64,000 nt of DNA from Bremerella volcania (GTDB lineage Bacteria > Planctomycetota > Planctomycetia > Pirellulales > Pirellulaceae): contig NZ_CP036289.1 in NCBI RefSeq assembly GCF_007748115.1, positions 2,356,001 to 2,420,000 of the forward strand. Direction: 5' to 3'. Positions 48,248 to 58,500 of the stretch are shown piece after piece. A program made the position numbers and the translations under genes. Within the stretch, counting starts at the first letter, position 1. The number at the start of each line of letters is the position of its first letter. The notes under the pieces are model-generated. The model was given only the letters and a program-made list of their open reading frames with translations, was not told where the DNA came from and did no database searches.

Positions 48248-51200
48248 ATGCTTGACTTAGATCCCATGGCCATAGTCGATTCCACTATCTTCGTAGCGGT
48301 TGCCGTCGTGATTGGGTTGTTGCTGACCGTATCGGCGGTGACGGCGATTGCGATGCGTGCGCTGCGCCAGACGCCATGCTATGCCGACAAACGACGACGT
48401 AGCCAATGGAAAGTGCAAGGGCAGCAACTCGAATCGCGACAGCTTCTTGACGGGGCGATGGGGAACGAGGCCTTGGCGCTGGAAGGAGAGTCCATCACCG
48501 TCCATGGGGTGACCTACGACAACGTCGATTTGAAGGCCCTCGCCAAGGCGATCGCCGACAGTGGAGCGATCTTCTTTGGTGCCGATTGGTGTCCTCACTG
48601 TACCCGGCAAAAGGGAATGTTCGGCGATGGTGCCGCTGACCTGCCGTTCGTCGAAGTCACGAATCCCAATCACACCCTTAATCAAGTCGGTTCCGACAAC
48701 AACATCACCCAGTTGCCTACCTGGGTATTCGCCGATGGCACGCGTGTGACCGGCGTGCTCGAGATCGAAGAACTTCTCGACTACACCGGACTTACCATCC
48801 CGCAAGGCGAGCCGTTGTACTTCGCCGAGATCCCGGATCAAACCGGGCTGATCTCGGGGCAGTCGTACCATGTTGCATTGGATGGCTACTCCCCTTCCGG
48901 CCAACCGTTGACGTACACGGTGACCTCGTCGTCCGGCACGGTCATCGCTTCGGTGATGCAAGGGAACAAAAGTCTGCGAATCTACACGAGCCGATTCGGG
49001 ACGATGGAGTTCTACTTATTCGAGCAAGAGGCGGGACGCGCGACATCTCGAATCATCGAACTGGCCGAGAGCGGCTTTTATGACGGCCTCACGTTCCATC
49101 GCGTTTTTCAAAGCTTCGTGTTGCAAGGGGGCGATCCGAATGGCAACGGAACCGGCGGTTCGTCGCTGCCCGACTTCAAAGACCAATTCAATCCTAACCT
49201 GCGACACAACGGCACCGGTATCTTGTCGTATGCCAAGTCATTCGACGATACCAACGACTCGCAGTTCTTCATCATGGAAGGCATCGCCCCGCACTTGGAC
49301 TTCCAACATACCGTCTTTGGTTATATGACCGAAGGGGAAGTCGTCCGCGAGTCGATCAGCGGCACGCCTACCGGCAGCAACAATTTGCCGCAATGGCAGG
49401 TCGTAATGGACGAGGTGTCGACGTTCGTCGACCTGGAGAATGGCGTTCTACGGTTGAAGATCCCCGAAGGGGCATCGGGAACTGAGACAATCACCGTTAC
49501 CGTATCGGACGGGCAAGGGCACACTCTCAGCCGATCGTTTGACGTCACCTATGCCTCGAACGAAAATTACACCTCGAACCCTTACCTGGCGTTCGTCCCC
49601 GACATCGCCATGACGCCTGGAAGTAGCCACACGTTTCAGTTGACGGCTACCAATCTGGACGGGGACGAGTTGATCTTCTATGATCAGTCGGACTTTGACC
49701 CACAAAACGACTATCTGCCTGCTTATGCACCCAACGGGCTGGTCTATTCGGTCGACAGTTCCACCGGTTTGTTGCAGGTGAATGCAAGCGCCGGACTTGC
49801 GCCGGGAGTCTACAAAATCGTCGTCGCCGTATCCAATGACCTGGATGGCGAAATCATCTCCGGTTTGATTGACTACGACGTAATTCAAGTCACCGTGGCG
49901 AATCGGCCGGTATTGAATCAGGATTTCGTCAATCTCAATGAAGACGGGTCGGTCACGTTCAATCCCCTGACCAACGATACTGACTCAGCCAGCACGCTTG
50001 ATCCGGCGTCCTTTCGTTTCCTGTCGCAGCCGTCGGTGGGTGAAGTATCGTACGACCGTGAGACAGGCGAAGTCACCTATACGCCCCCAGCCGATTTCCA
50101 TGGAACCGCTTCGTTTCAATACGATGCTGCAAACGAATTTGGTATCTACGGTACGCCTGCCACGGTGACCTTGACTGTTGCTCCGATCAACGACGAACCG
50201 GAAGCACTCGACGACGTTTTCCTGGCCGATCGAGATACGGCGACGCTTTTGCCGGTGTTGAAGAACGACGACAAGGGCCCCGGTGAAGCGAACACAACCG
50301 TACTGATTACTCTGGCATCAAACGCCACCGCGGCTGGCGGAACGGTTGTGGTCGTGGGTGACAACGTCCAGTATACGCCGGCAGCGAACTTCACCGGCTC
50401 TGATACGTTCACCTATACGATCGATGACGATGGCATGGAGTCGACCGCCACGGTAACGGTCGACGTGGGTGACGTCTCCAACTTCACGATCACGGCAGTC
50501 CGCGATCTGACCGATACCGGCGGCGACAGCATCGTCGATAGTCGGCCTCAGAGCGACGAAATCATCGGCGAATGGGATGCGTTCTGGTTGGAAGTGTGGA
50601 TCACGCCGGATGGCACCGGCGGAGACACCGTGACGGCGGCCTCCTCCACGTTAAACTTCGACTCGTCCATCTATCGGGCGACCTCGATCGTCATCGATTC
50701 GACGTTTACCGCGGCATCGGGAAGCGGCGTGAACAATGGATCAGGCACCGCCACCATCAACGTGACGTCCTCCGGGGTGACTCTCGCCGCAGGCGAACGT
50801 ATTCGCATCGGACGAGTCCGCTTCGAGCCCGTCGCCAATGGGCTGGATGCTCCTGAAATTGGTGAAACGCTGGGTGTCGATTTCAACACCTTCCTGACGT
50901 CGATGACCGGTGCCTCGCTGACCGTCGACGGAGTTGGCGTGGTGAATGGCCCAACCACGGATGTCGACCTTCCCGTTCGTTTGCTGCCGATGGTTTATGA
51001 CCTGAACGACGATGGCAAGGTAGGTGTCGTCGACTTCAGCATCTACATAAATACGATCGTAAGCAGCAACTCCAGCAGCTTCGTCGATTTCGACTTGTCC
51101 GGCGACATGTATGGAAGCGGGTTCTCGTTCTTCCGCTCGGCTTTCGGCGATACGCATGACGGCGTGAACCATGCGTTCGTTTGGTCGCCTGTTCTGCTGA

Positions 51201-51724
51201 AAGCGGCGATGAGTGACATGATCCTCACTACGCACATCAATGTCGGCAGCAGTGCCCAGTCGCTCAGCACCGAAGACGTTGCCACGGTGACCACGGCCCT
51301 GCCACCGTCGGTGATTACCAGCAGCATCGAAAGTGACACGAACGTCGTCACCATTCACATCGTCGACTTGCCGGGCACTCAATTGGCATCGACGATCGGC
51401 AATTCGATTTATCTCGATGCCAACGCCGCCGGTTGGGGCTGGTTCGTCGATTCGACTCCGCTTGATTCGTCTGAGTTCAGCGCCAATAGCGAGAACGGCC
51501 GATTGCTCGCGTCGAGTGCTTCCGCGGCTTCCGGCAAGATCGACCTGCTGTCGGTGCTGATGCACGAACTAGGGCACGTTGCCGGCCTCGAGCACACGAC
51601 GGATGGCCTGATGAGTGCAACCATTTCGCCGGGCGAACGCCTGATCGACTGGGATCAGGATGCGTTTGAAGAGAGCTTCTATGTCTCTGCCGTCGATTTG
51701 CTTTTCGGCAGTGAAGAAGACTAA
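48248..51724 (+). CDS. LEPR-XLL protein fusing thioredoxin-like, cyclophilin PPIase and metzincin domains
   Basis: The product is 1158 residues. This is the only LEPR-XLL protein here with a transmembrane helix (about 8-37) before the motif (GQQLESRQLLDGA, 58-70). A thioredoxin-like domain has WCPHC (Cys115/Cys118), similar to the domain found with VKOR-type oxidoreductases. A cyclophilin-type peptidyl-prolyl isomerase spans about 240-380 and keeps key residues (FHRVFQSFVLQGGDP, NDSQFFI). Cadherin/Big-type repeats lie at about 435-745, a cohesin-like segment with WLEVW at about 778-910 and dockerin-like EF hands at about 917-974. A C-terminal metzincin site HELGHVAGLEH (His1106, His1110, His1116) has Met in GLMSA. 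It is probably an anchored extracytoplasmic folding/processing factor. Confidence 0.92.
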   Translation: MLDLDPMAIVDSTIFVAVAVVIGLLLTVSAVTAIAMRALRQTPCYADKRRRSQWKVQGQQLESRQLLDGAMGNEALALEGESITVHGVTYDNVDLKALAKAIADSGAIFFGADWCPHCTRQKGMFGDGAADLPFVEVTNPNHTLNQVGSDNNITQLPTWVFADGTRVTGVLEIEELLDYTGLTIPQGEPLYFAEIPDQTGLISGQSYHVALDGYSPSGQPLTYTVTSSSGTVIASVMQGNKSLRIYTSRFGTMEFYLFEQEAGRATSRIIELAESGFYDGLTFHRVFQSFVLQGGDPNGNGTGGSSLPDFKDQFNPNLRHNGTGILSYAKSFDDTNDSQFFIMEGIAPHLDFQHTVFGYMTEGEVVRESISGTPTGSNNLPQWQVVMDEVSTFVDLENGVLRLKIPEGASGTETITVTVSDGQGHTLSRSFDVTYASNENYTSNPYLAFVPDIAMTPGSSHTFQLTATNLDGDELIFYDQSDFDPQNDYLPAYAPNGLVYSVDSSTGLLQVNASAGLAPGVYKIVVAVSNDLDGEIISGLIDYDVIQVTVANRPVLNQDFVNLNEDGSVTFNPLTNDTDSASTLDPASFRFLSQPSVGEVSYDRETGEVTYTPPADFHGTASFQYDAANEFGIYGTPATVTLTVAPINDEPEALDDVFLADRDTATLLPVLKNDDKGPGEANTTVLITLASNATAAGGTVVVVGDNVQYTPAANFTGSDTFTYTIDDDGMESTATVTVDVGDVSNFTITAVRDLTDTGGDSIVDSRPQSDEIIGEWDAFWLEVWITPDGTGGDTVTAASSTLNFDSSIYRATSIVIDSTFTAASGSGVNNGSGTATINVTSSGVTLAAGERIRIGRVRFEPVANGLDAPEIGETLGVDFNTFLTSMTGASLTVDGVGVVNGPTTDVDLPVRLLPMVYDLNDDGKVGVVDFSIYINTIVSSNSSSFVDFDLSGDMYGSGFSFFRSAFGDTHDGVNHAFVWSPVLLKAAMSDMILTTHINVGSSAQSLSTEDVATVTTALPPSVITSSIESDTNVVTIHIVDLPGTQLASTIGNSIYLDANAAGWGWFVDSTPLDSSEFSANSENGRLLASSASAASGKIDLLSVLMHELGHVAGLEHTTDGLMSATISPGERLIDWDQDAFEESFYVSAVDLLFGSEED

Positions 51725-51738
51725 GTGCACACAATCCG

Positions 51739-51771
51739 CGTGCCGCCAGATTTCTTACGGTCGGCGGCACG
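51739..51771. terminator. Hairpin between convergent genes
   Basis: A perfect 9-base inverted repeat (CGTGCCGCC / GGCGGCACG) with a 15-base loop lies in the 57-base gap between convergent stops. There is no T run, so termination is only likely. Confidence 0.5.
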
Positions 51772-51781
51772 ATGCTACGGC

Positions 51782-53182
51782 TTAGAATATCGTGATCAGG
51801 TCGAATCCGATCGTGAACTGATTCTTGGAGGTGCCGCTGTCGTAGGCCCCGTTGATGCCTGGCGCCGACAGGTCGCTGTAATCCCAACGTGCTTCGGGTC
51901 GCAGAATGAACCACGAGTTCGGGTGATAGTTGGCACCCAGAGTGAGTTCGTAGTAATCGCCACCGCTGGCGACGTTGTCGTTCGCCAGGCCGAAGACGCG
52001 GGCGTTGTCCCGGTCGTCAAACCACTCGAAGCGAATACCCAGGTCCAGGCATGGATTCACGGTGTAGTACAAGTAGTTCGAGATACCGAACCAGGTTGCC
52101 TGTGCCAGATCGTTCGAGGTGTTCAGGCGGGCGTTTTCTTCGGCACCCAGGTTGTGTTCCAACACGTAGGTCCAGCACTGGTTGATTCGCTGTTGGAAGA
52201 CCAGGCTGTAGGTCGTGCGATTGTTTTGGCCGGTCGGATCTTCGCTGCCGGTATGCAGCGTGAAGCTCAGCTTGGTCGCTTCATGAGGGCTCACCCAGCG
52301 GAAACCACCCAGGAAGCCAACCTGGCCGTTGGGCTGTTCAAACGTGTTCCAGCCACGCGTCACGCCACCGTACCAGGTCATGCATGACGAAGTTGGGTAG
52401 CTCGCCAGAATGCCGGTGTGGGTGAACGGTTCTCCGTACTGCATCATGTAAGAGTGCGAGTAGAAGAAGTTCTCCGGAGCCATAACCGACTCGTACCCCA
52501 TGATGGTATAGAAGTGACCTGCTTTCACGTTCAGGCCATTTCCCCACGGTACGTTGGCTTCCAAATAGAACTGCGGCAGAGCGATACCATACAGGCCGGC
52601 ATTGCCAGCGTTGCGCGGACCGGTGCTGCTGTTCCACTTCTGCGAGTTGTCGTCGTATGTTTCGAGCCCGGTCGCTTGGATGAAGTAGTAGTCGGTACCA
52701 TACAGCACGTCGATGCGACCGCCGATGTCCCAAGTGCAGGGATCCTGGCAAACGTCGCGTCCGAACGACAGGTACAGCTGATTCATCATGTACTCGTTGG
52801 CCTGATCGTTGAAGATCAGTGGGCCATTAGTACCCGCGGGGCCGATCAGTCCACCGTCGGCGTTTGGGTTGCCGGTGAAACCTTGTTCCAGCCAGCTGTT
52901 GAAAAACCACTGATCGCACAGGTTCCAGCAGGGCGCCGAGCAGACGCCCGCACATTCAAGACAGCCCGAGTCGCCGCAGCATGAAGCCGCAGGCTCGACC
53001 ATCATTTCACCCGCCTCCAACGAGACCATGGATGCTGGCATCAGGGCCGAAGCTTGCTCGACCTGGCTGCCGGCGCGAGTGGCCGGCTTGTTCGTACTTG
53101 TCTGGGCGAGCACCGGGGAAGCCAGGACGGATCCAAGCAGGCAAGCACAGGCAACGATATTGGTAATTTGATTGCTTTTCAT
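51782..53182 (-). CDS. BBP2-family (OmpL-like) outer-membrane beta-barrel porin
   Basis: The product is 466 residues with a signal peptide (cleavage near VLAQ, residue 26). A Cys-rich segment (SCCGDSGCLECAGVCSAPC) follows at about 67-85. The barrel has the hallmarks of the BBP2 porin family (PF07642 type): DQWFFNSWLEQGFTGN, NQLYLSFGRDV, WDIGGRIDVLYGTDYYF, LNVKAGHFYTIMGYESV, FFYSHSY, and HTGSEDPTG. A C-terminal strand ends in Phe. It is predicted to be an outer-membrane channel. It is clearly paralogous to the next gene downstream in coordinate order, in the same orientation and 196 bases away. Confidence 0.92.
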   Translation of the reverse strand: MKSNQITNIVACACLLGSVLASPVLAQTSTNKPATRAGSQVEQASALMPASMVSLEAGEMMVEPAASCCGDSGCLECAGVCSAPCWNLCDQWFFNSWLEQGFTGNPNADGGLIGPAGTNGPLIFNDQANEYMMNQLYLSFGRDVCQDPCTWDIGGRIDVLYGTDYYFIQATGLETYDDNSQKWNSSTGPRNAGNAGLYGIALPQFYLEANVPWGNGLNVKAGHFYTIMGYESVMAPENFFYSHSYMMQYGEPFTHTGILASYPTSSCMTWYGGVTRGWNTFEQPNGQVGFLGGFRWVSPHEATKLSFTLHTGSEDPTGQNNRTTYSLVFQQRINQCWTYVLEHNLGAEENARLNTSNDLAQATWFGISNYLYYTVNPCLDLGIRFEWFDDRDNARVFGLANDNVASGGDYYELTLGANYHPNSWFILRPEARWDYSDLSAPGINGAYDSGTSKNQFTIGFDLITIF

Positions 53183-53378
53183 GGCTGCTCTTGCACGCCA
53201 GGGGGACGCGCAAACCTTTGAGGGGCGATTTTACAAATCGTATCAGTCGTATCGGTATTCCCGACCCACCCAGTTGATAGGAACTCAAACGATTTGCGCG
53301 ATTATTGTGCCAGCAGTGGCAGCGTCGCGTGGCCTGCTGGCTGCTGGTGCCTCATTCAAATAGTGCTCAGCAGCGGGT

Positions 53379-54740
53379 TTAGAAGAACAAGATGATATCG
53401 AGCGAGAAGGTGTACATGTCGTCCTTCATGAAGTCGTTGAAGACGCCGTCGGTCCCGACCGGGGTAAGATCAGACCAGTCGTATCGAGCTTCGGGACGAA
53501 TCAGGACGTGCTGGCATGGCTTCCAGTTGGCACCCAGGGTGAGGTCGTAGTAATTGCGACCGGTGAACAGCGGTGCGACCGGTACCTGCTGGATACGCCA
53601 GTTGTCTTCGTCGCAGAACCACTCGAAACGACCACCAAACGAGAGCTGATCGTTCCAGCGGTAATAGAGGTAGTTGGTGATGCTGTAGAAGAACGCGTCG
53701 GCAGGGGCAAACGACGCGTCCAGGAACGCATCGTTCTGAACGCCAAAGTCGCTCACTAATGCATAGTCCCAGTAGCAACCAAGCTTGCGGGTATAAGCCA
53801 GCGTCTGAGTGTAGCGATTCTGGCTGCCAGTCGGATCTTCGCTGCCGGTATGCATCGCATAAGACAGTCCAGAAACGCCGTTAGTCCAACTGGTGCCCAG
53901 CAGGAACCCGTACGATCCGTTGATGTTCTCGAAGTTGTCCCAGCCATTGGTCATCCCTGCCTGGATGGTGAAGCAGGTGGTCGGGCTGTACGAGGTTACA
54001 AAACCGGTGTGTGTCTTGGGGTTCCCATAGACGTAGCTATAGCTGTGCGAGTAGAAGAAGTTTTCCGGAGCCGGCACCGTTTCGTAGCCTAGCAGCGAGT
54101 AAAAGTGCCCGAACTTGGCCTTCAAGCCCGTTCCGACCGGGATGAACGTCTCGGCGTAGAACTGCGGGAGCGCCAAGCCATTGAGGGCACGGGTATCGCC
54201 GTCACGGGGGCCTTGGCCGTTCCATTTGCGGGAGCCGTCTCGTTCTCGTTCCAGGCCATTCGATTCGACCCAGAAGTAATCGGTGCCGTACAGCACGTCG
54301 ACTCGCCCGCCAAAATCCCAACTGCAGCAGTCTTCGTTAATGTGCTTTCCGAAGGTCAGATAAAGCTGGTTGAACTGATAGTCGTCCGCGCGATCGTTGA
54401 AACCCAACGGTCCATTGAAGTTACCGCCGGGGTGATCGGTGTTGGCGGTGTAGCCCTGTTCAAGCCAGCCATCGAAGAACCAGTCTCCTGAGCAGCACTT
54501 ATCCCAACAGCTTCCGCAAAAGCTCGATTGGCAGCTATCGCAGTTGGTTAGCTGCATTTCGACAGCCTGGTTGGCGGCAGCTTCATTGGCGGTCGACTCC
54601 GCATACAGAATGGGCGCAACTTCCAACTCGGCTTGCTGAAGCTCGGTTTCGAGGAAGTCCTGAGCAGGCAGCGAAGTTACGTTGAGGCCTGCAATCAGGC
54701 CGCCGATTGCCAAGGTGGCAGTCGTCAGGCGACGGAGCAT
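53379..54740 (-). CDS. BBP2-family outer-membrane beta-barrel porin (tandem paralogue)
   Basis: The start at 54740 is preferred because AAGGA lies about 9 bases before it; an ATG three codons upstream would leave no spacing. The product is 453 residues with a signal peptide. A Cys-rich patch (CDSCQSSFCGSCWDKCC) precedes a barrel with the same landmarks as its neighbour: WFFDGWLEQGYTAN, NQLYLTFGKHI, WDFGGRVDVLYGTDYFW, FYSLLGYETV and HTGSEDPTG. A C-terminal strand ends in Phe. The pair arose by tandem duplication followed by substantial divergence. It is divergent from the second giant gene. Confidence 0.91.
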   Translation of the reverse strand: MLRRLTTATLAIGGLIAGLNVTSLPAQDFLETELQQAELEVAPILYAESTANEAAANQAVEMQLTNCDSCQSSFCGSCWDKCCSGDWFFDGWLEQGYTANTDHPGGNFNGPLGFNDRADDYQFNQLYLTFGKHINEDCCSWDFGGRVDVLYGTDYFWVESNGLERERDGSRKWNGQGPRDGDTRALNGLALPQFYAETFIPVGTGLKAKFGHFYSLLGYETVPAPENFFYSHSYSYVYGNPKTHTGFVTSYSPTTCFTIQAGMTNGWDNFENINGSYGFLLGTSWTNGVSGLSYAMHTGSEDPTGSQNRYTQTLAYTRKLGCYWDYALVSDFGVQNDAFLDASFAPADAFFYSITNYLYYRWNDQLSFGGRFEWFCDEDNWRIQQVPVAPLFTGRNYYDLTLGANWKPCQHVLIRPEARYDWSDLTPVGTDGVFNDFMKDDMYTFSLDIILFF

Positions 54741-55561
54741 GTTTCCCATTCCTTGTACTCATTTCCCGGCGCAAAGCGACTTGGGAAGCGGGTGAAGTAC
54801 AACGTTTCGTGAATTCCGTTGGCAACGATCGTTCGCAATGATGGCAATATCCGTGTGGAATCGAACGGATGCGTTGTCCGTATTGGATTCGGTTTCATGA
54901 CCATCAAAAGTTTGACGGAAGTGCCGGATATCACTAGGTTTACTTCTTGATGGCTGGAAAATTCTACGCAAACTGCCTATCTTGTTGGCTCCTCTGCTGG
55001 GGGTTATCAAGCCGTTTCTGAAGGTCGGGAAAGCCGCATGATTTCAGTCGATTGGCGCGACCAGACCGATCCGCGGCCATAGCGAGCTTACGCAGAGCAT
55101 TCGTGCGCTTTTGCGCATTCGCTCACCCGTAAGATCACCATAGTCGGCAATATCGCTGTCTTTGCTATCTTGCCTAGCTGTTGGGCTTGTCGGTAGAAAC
55201 AGACGGGATATCGACGTAACACATTGAAATGTAAGGTCTTGTGGGGATAGCAGGGGTCTTGGAAGCGATTCCTAAGGGAACGACTTTGACGCTTAGCTCA
55301 GAATTGATGCGTCGTGTGGGCAAAATAAAGAGAATGGGCAATTAGATTCCTGGTAATTCATTGAAATTGATACAACCCCTGATTTTAATGGAACTACCTG
55401 ATCCGAGCATTCCTCTCTAACCCAGGTGGACTGTCTGTTCAGAAATCGGAGTCTCAAGGCTAGGCTTACCCCCTTCTTCCTAGTCTTCGTAAATCCACTC
55501 TCCACTTGAAACTGCAAACCGACCATTCCCCGGGAACTTTGATTGGCCGTTGGTGCAAAGT
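54741..55561. other. Long divergent intergenic region upstream of the second giant gene
   Basis: These roughly 820 bases lack a credible gene. A small perfect inverted repeat TGCGC-TTTT-GCGCA lies at 55104-55117. No Shine-Dalgarno site precedes the ATG at 55562. The region is long enough for promoters in both directions plus regulatory sites, but none can be named with confidence. Confidence 0.45.
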
Positions 55562-58500
55562 ATGAAAAACACTACTCTCGTTCGTAAACACTCCCTCACT
55601 TCCAACAAGCCGCGTAAAACTGTTCGCGGTACTCGCAGCATGCGGTTGGAAAGTCTTGAGATTCGCGACCTGCTCGCCGCGAATACGCTCGACTTCGTCG
55701 ACAATCTTGAAATTGGTTCGCCGGGTGAGAAGCGGGACCTTCAGTTGGAAGTTGATCCTTCGTCCGGCACCGCGATCGTTGCCCTGCGAATTCAAGGCAC
55801 CAGCGGCAACCTGGATCCTGCGATTCCGCTCGTGTTCATCCAGGACACCGACCGCAACAATCCAGCCAATCACGTGCCGCTGATGCAGGCGATGGCCAAC
55901 GCCAACGGCAGCACCGACAGCGTCGTCCTGTTCGAGGTATCCGCCGGGGCGAATTTCACGATCGAAGTTGGGGGAACTTCGGGATCGGGCGGCTTCCTGG
56001 CCGAGGTCATGCTCTTCGGTTCGACCGACGGGGACGGCACCGTTTCGGAAAACGAATACATGCGATCTGTGGCTGCCGAGTTGCAGGCACGCGGTGCTGG
56101 CAATCACAACACGGCCGCCTATTTCCAATCGGTTTACGGAATCGACTTCAACACTTCACAGTACAACGCGGCATTCGACGCCAACTTGAATGGCAAGATC
56201 GATGGCTTCGAGGTGGGCTACGTTGAGTCGAACATGGGGGGAGCGCCGGTCATCCTCGATCTGATTGGTGACAACGAAGCACCGGCTGTCGAAGCGGCGG
56301 TTGCTGTCGATACCGGTAGCTCGACGACCGACAACATCACCAGCGACACGACCGGCATCTCAGGGACGATCACCGATTTCAGCAAGATCGTCTCGGCAGA
56401 GATCTCCATTGTCGGCGGCACCGGCGGGAGCATCGACCTGGCCGACACCAATACGCCACCGAGCATTTCGGCTCTGAACCAGACCGACAACGAAATCACC
56501 TTCACCCTCAGCATCGCCGACCTCGACGCCCTGCTGGGTGCCGGCACGGTTCTCAATACCGGCAGCTACACGCTGGAAGTCACCACCGAGGATGAATTGG
56601 GCAACACCAGCATTACGCCGTTCCAATTGGTCTTCGAGTTCGACAATGCGGCACCTGCGGCACCGACGACTCCCGATCTGGATGCTGGCAGCGACTCGGG
56701 CGACAGCGACACCGACGACCTGACCAACGATACTACGCCCACGTTCACGTTTACCGCGGAAGCGAACTCGACGGTAGCGATCATTTCCGACTTGGATGGC
56801 CAACTCGGAACCGCAACCGCCGATGGCTCGGGCAACGTAACGTTTACCGCGCCAACCGGATTGTCGGAAGGTACCCATGTGATCACGGCGACGGCCACCG
56901 ATACCGCTGGCAACGTCAGCGCGGCTTCGTCGGGGTTATCGATCGTGATTGATACGGTCAGTCCGGCCGACGTCAGCGCGATCATGCAGACGAACAATCC
57001 GACCAATCCTAATCTGACCCCGGAAACCACGGCGACCTTCACCGGAACCACCGAAGCCAACGCTTCGGTGGCCATTCTCGATAGCAACTCGGCGGTCATA
57101 ACGACGACCACGGCCGACGGCTCGGGCAACTTCACCTTTACCGGCATCGCGTTAGTACTGGGCCAAAACGATTTCTCGTTCGTAGCCACCGACGCCGCTG
57201 GCAACGAATCCGACCCGGTCTCATTCACCGTATTCCGCAACACCCAGCCGACCATAGATGCAGGCATCTTCTCGATCGACGAAAACTCGAGTGTCGGAGC
57301 GGCCGTTGGTACCGTTACCGCGGACTCGCAAGATGGTCCGACTGATACCCTGACCTACTCGATCACCGGCATCGACTCAGGCTTCGAAGGAACTTTCGCG
57401 ATCAACGCGAGCACCGGGGCGATCACCGTTGCCGATACCGCGAACCTGAACTTCGAGAACAAGACCTCGTTCACCGTCGAGGTTCAGGTCATCGACAGCA
57501 AGGGGGATGGTCTTGGTGGTGCCGGTCTCGTGACGACGCAGAACATCACGATCAATGTGAACGACGTCAACGAAGCACCGGTCTTTGCCCAGGATCCTTA
57601 CACGCTGACCGTCGAAGAAAATTCCACGAATCCAACCGTGGTGAGCGGCGGTCCGATTGTCGCCACCGACGTCGATGCCGACGATCAAGGTACCAACCTG
57701 ACTTACGCGATCACCGGCGGAACCGGTGCCTCGTTGTTTGACATCGATCCCACCACCGGCGTGGTTACCGTCAAGACGGGAGCGACGCTCGATTACGAAA
57801 CCACTGATTCCTACACGCTCGACATTTCCGTCACCGATAAACTCGACGGCGATAGCAACGGAGAAGTCGGTGCGGTGAACACGGTTACCCAGACCGCCAC
57901 CGTGAACCTGATCGACGTCAACGAAGCTCCTGTCATCACCAGTGGTACCACGGCAGACATTGCCGAAAACAGTGCCAACGGAACGGTCGTTACCACGGTA
58001 ACGGCAACCGACGTCGATGAAGACGATCCTCCGTTTACGTTCGCCATCACCGGCGGTACCGGCGTTGGTGTCTTTGACATTAATACGTCAACCGGCGAGA
58101 TCACCGTCATCGACTCGGCTTCCCTGAACTTTGAAGGGGGGACCACCTCGTTCACTTTGGATATCGAAGTTACCGACAATCTCGACGGCAACGGCCTGGG
58201 TGAAGTCGGCATGGTGCTGAGCGATAACTTCCAGCTGACGATCAACGTAACCGACGTGAACGACGCTCCAGTTGCTGTGGCTGCTCCAACGCTACAGATC
58301 GATGAAAACGCCGCCGCCACGACCGCCGTTACCACCGATGGAACGATCGTTGCGGATCTGACTGACTACTTCACCGATGAAGATATGGACACGCTCACCT
58401 TCTCCATCATCGGTGGAAATAACGGGGCGTTCGCCATCGATGGAGACAACATCGTCGTCGCCGATTCAACGAAGTTGGACTTCGAAACCAGCGGACTCAA

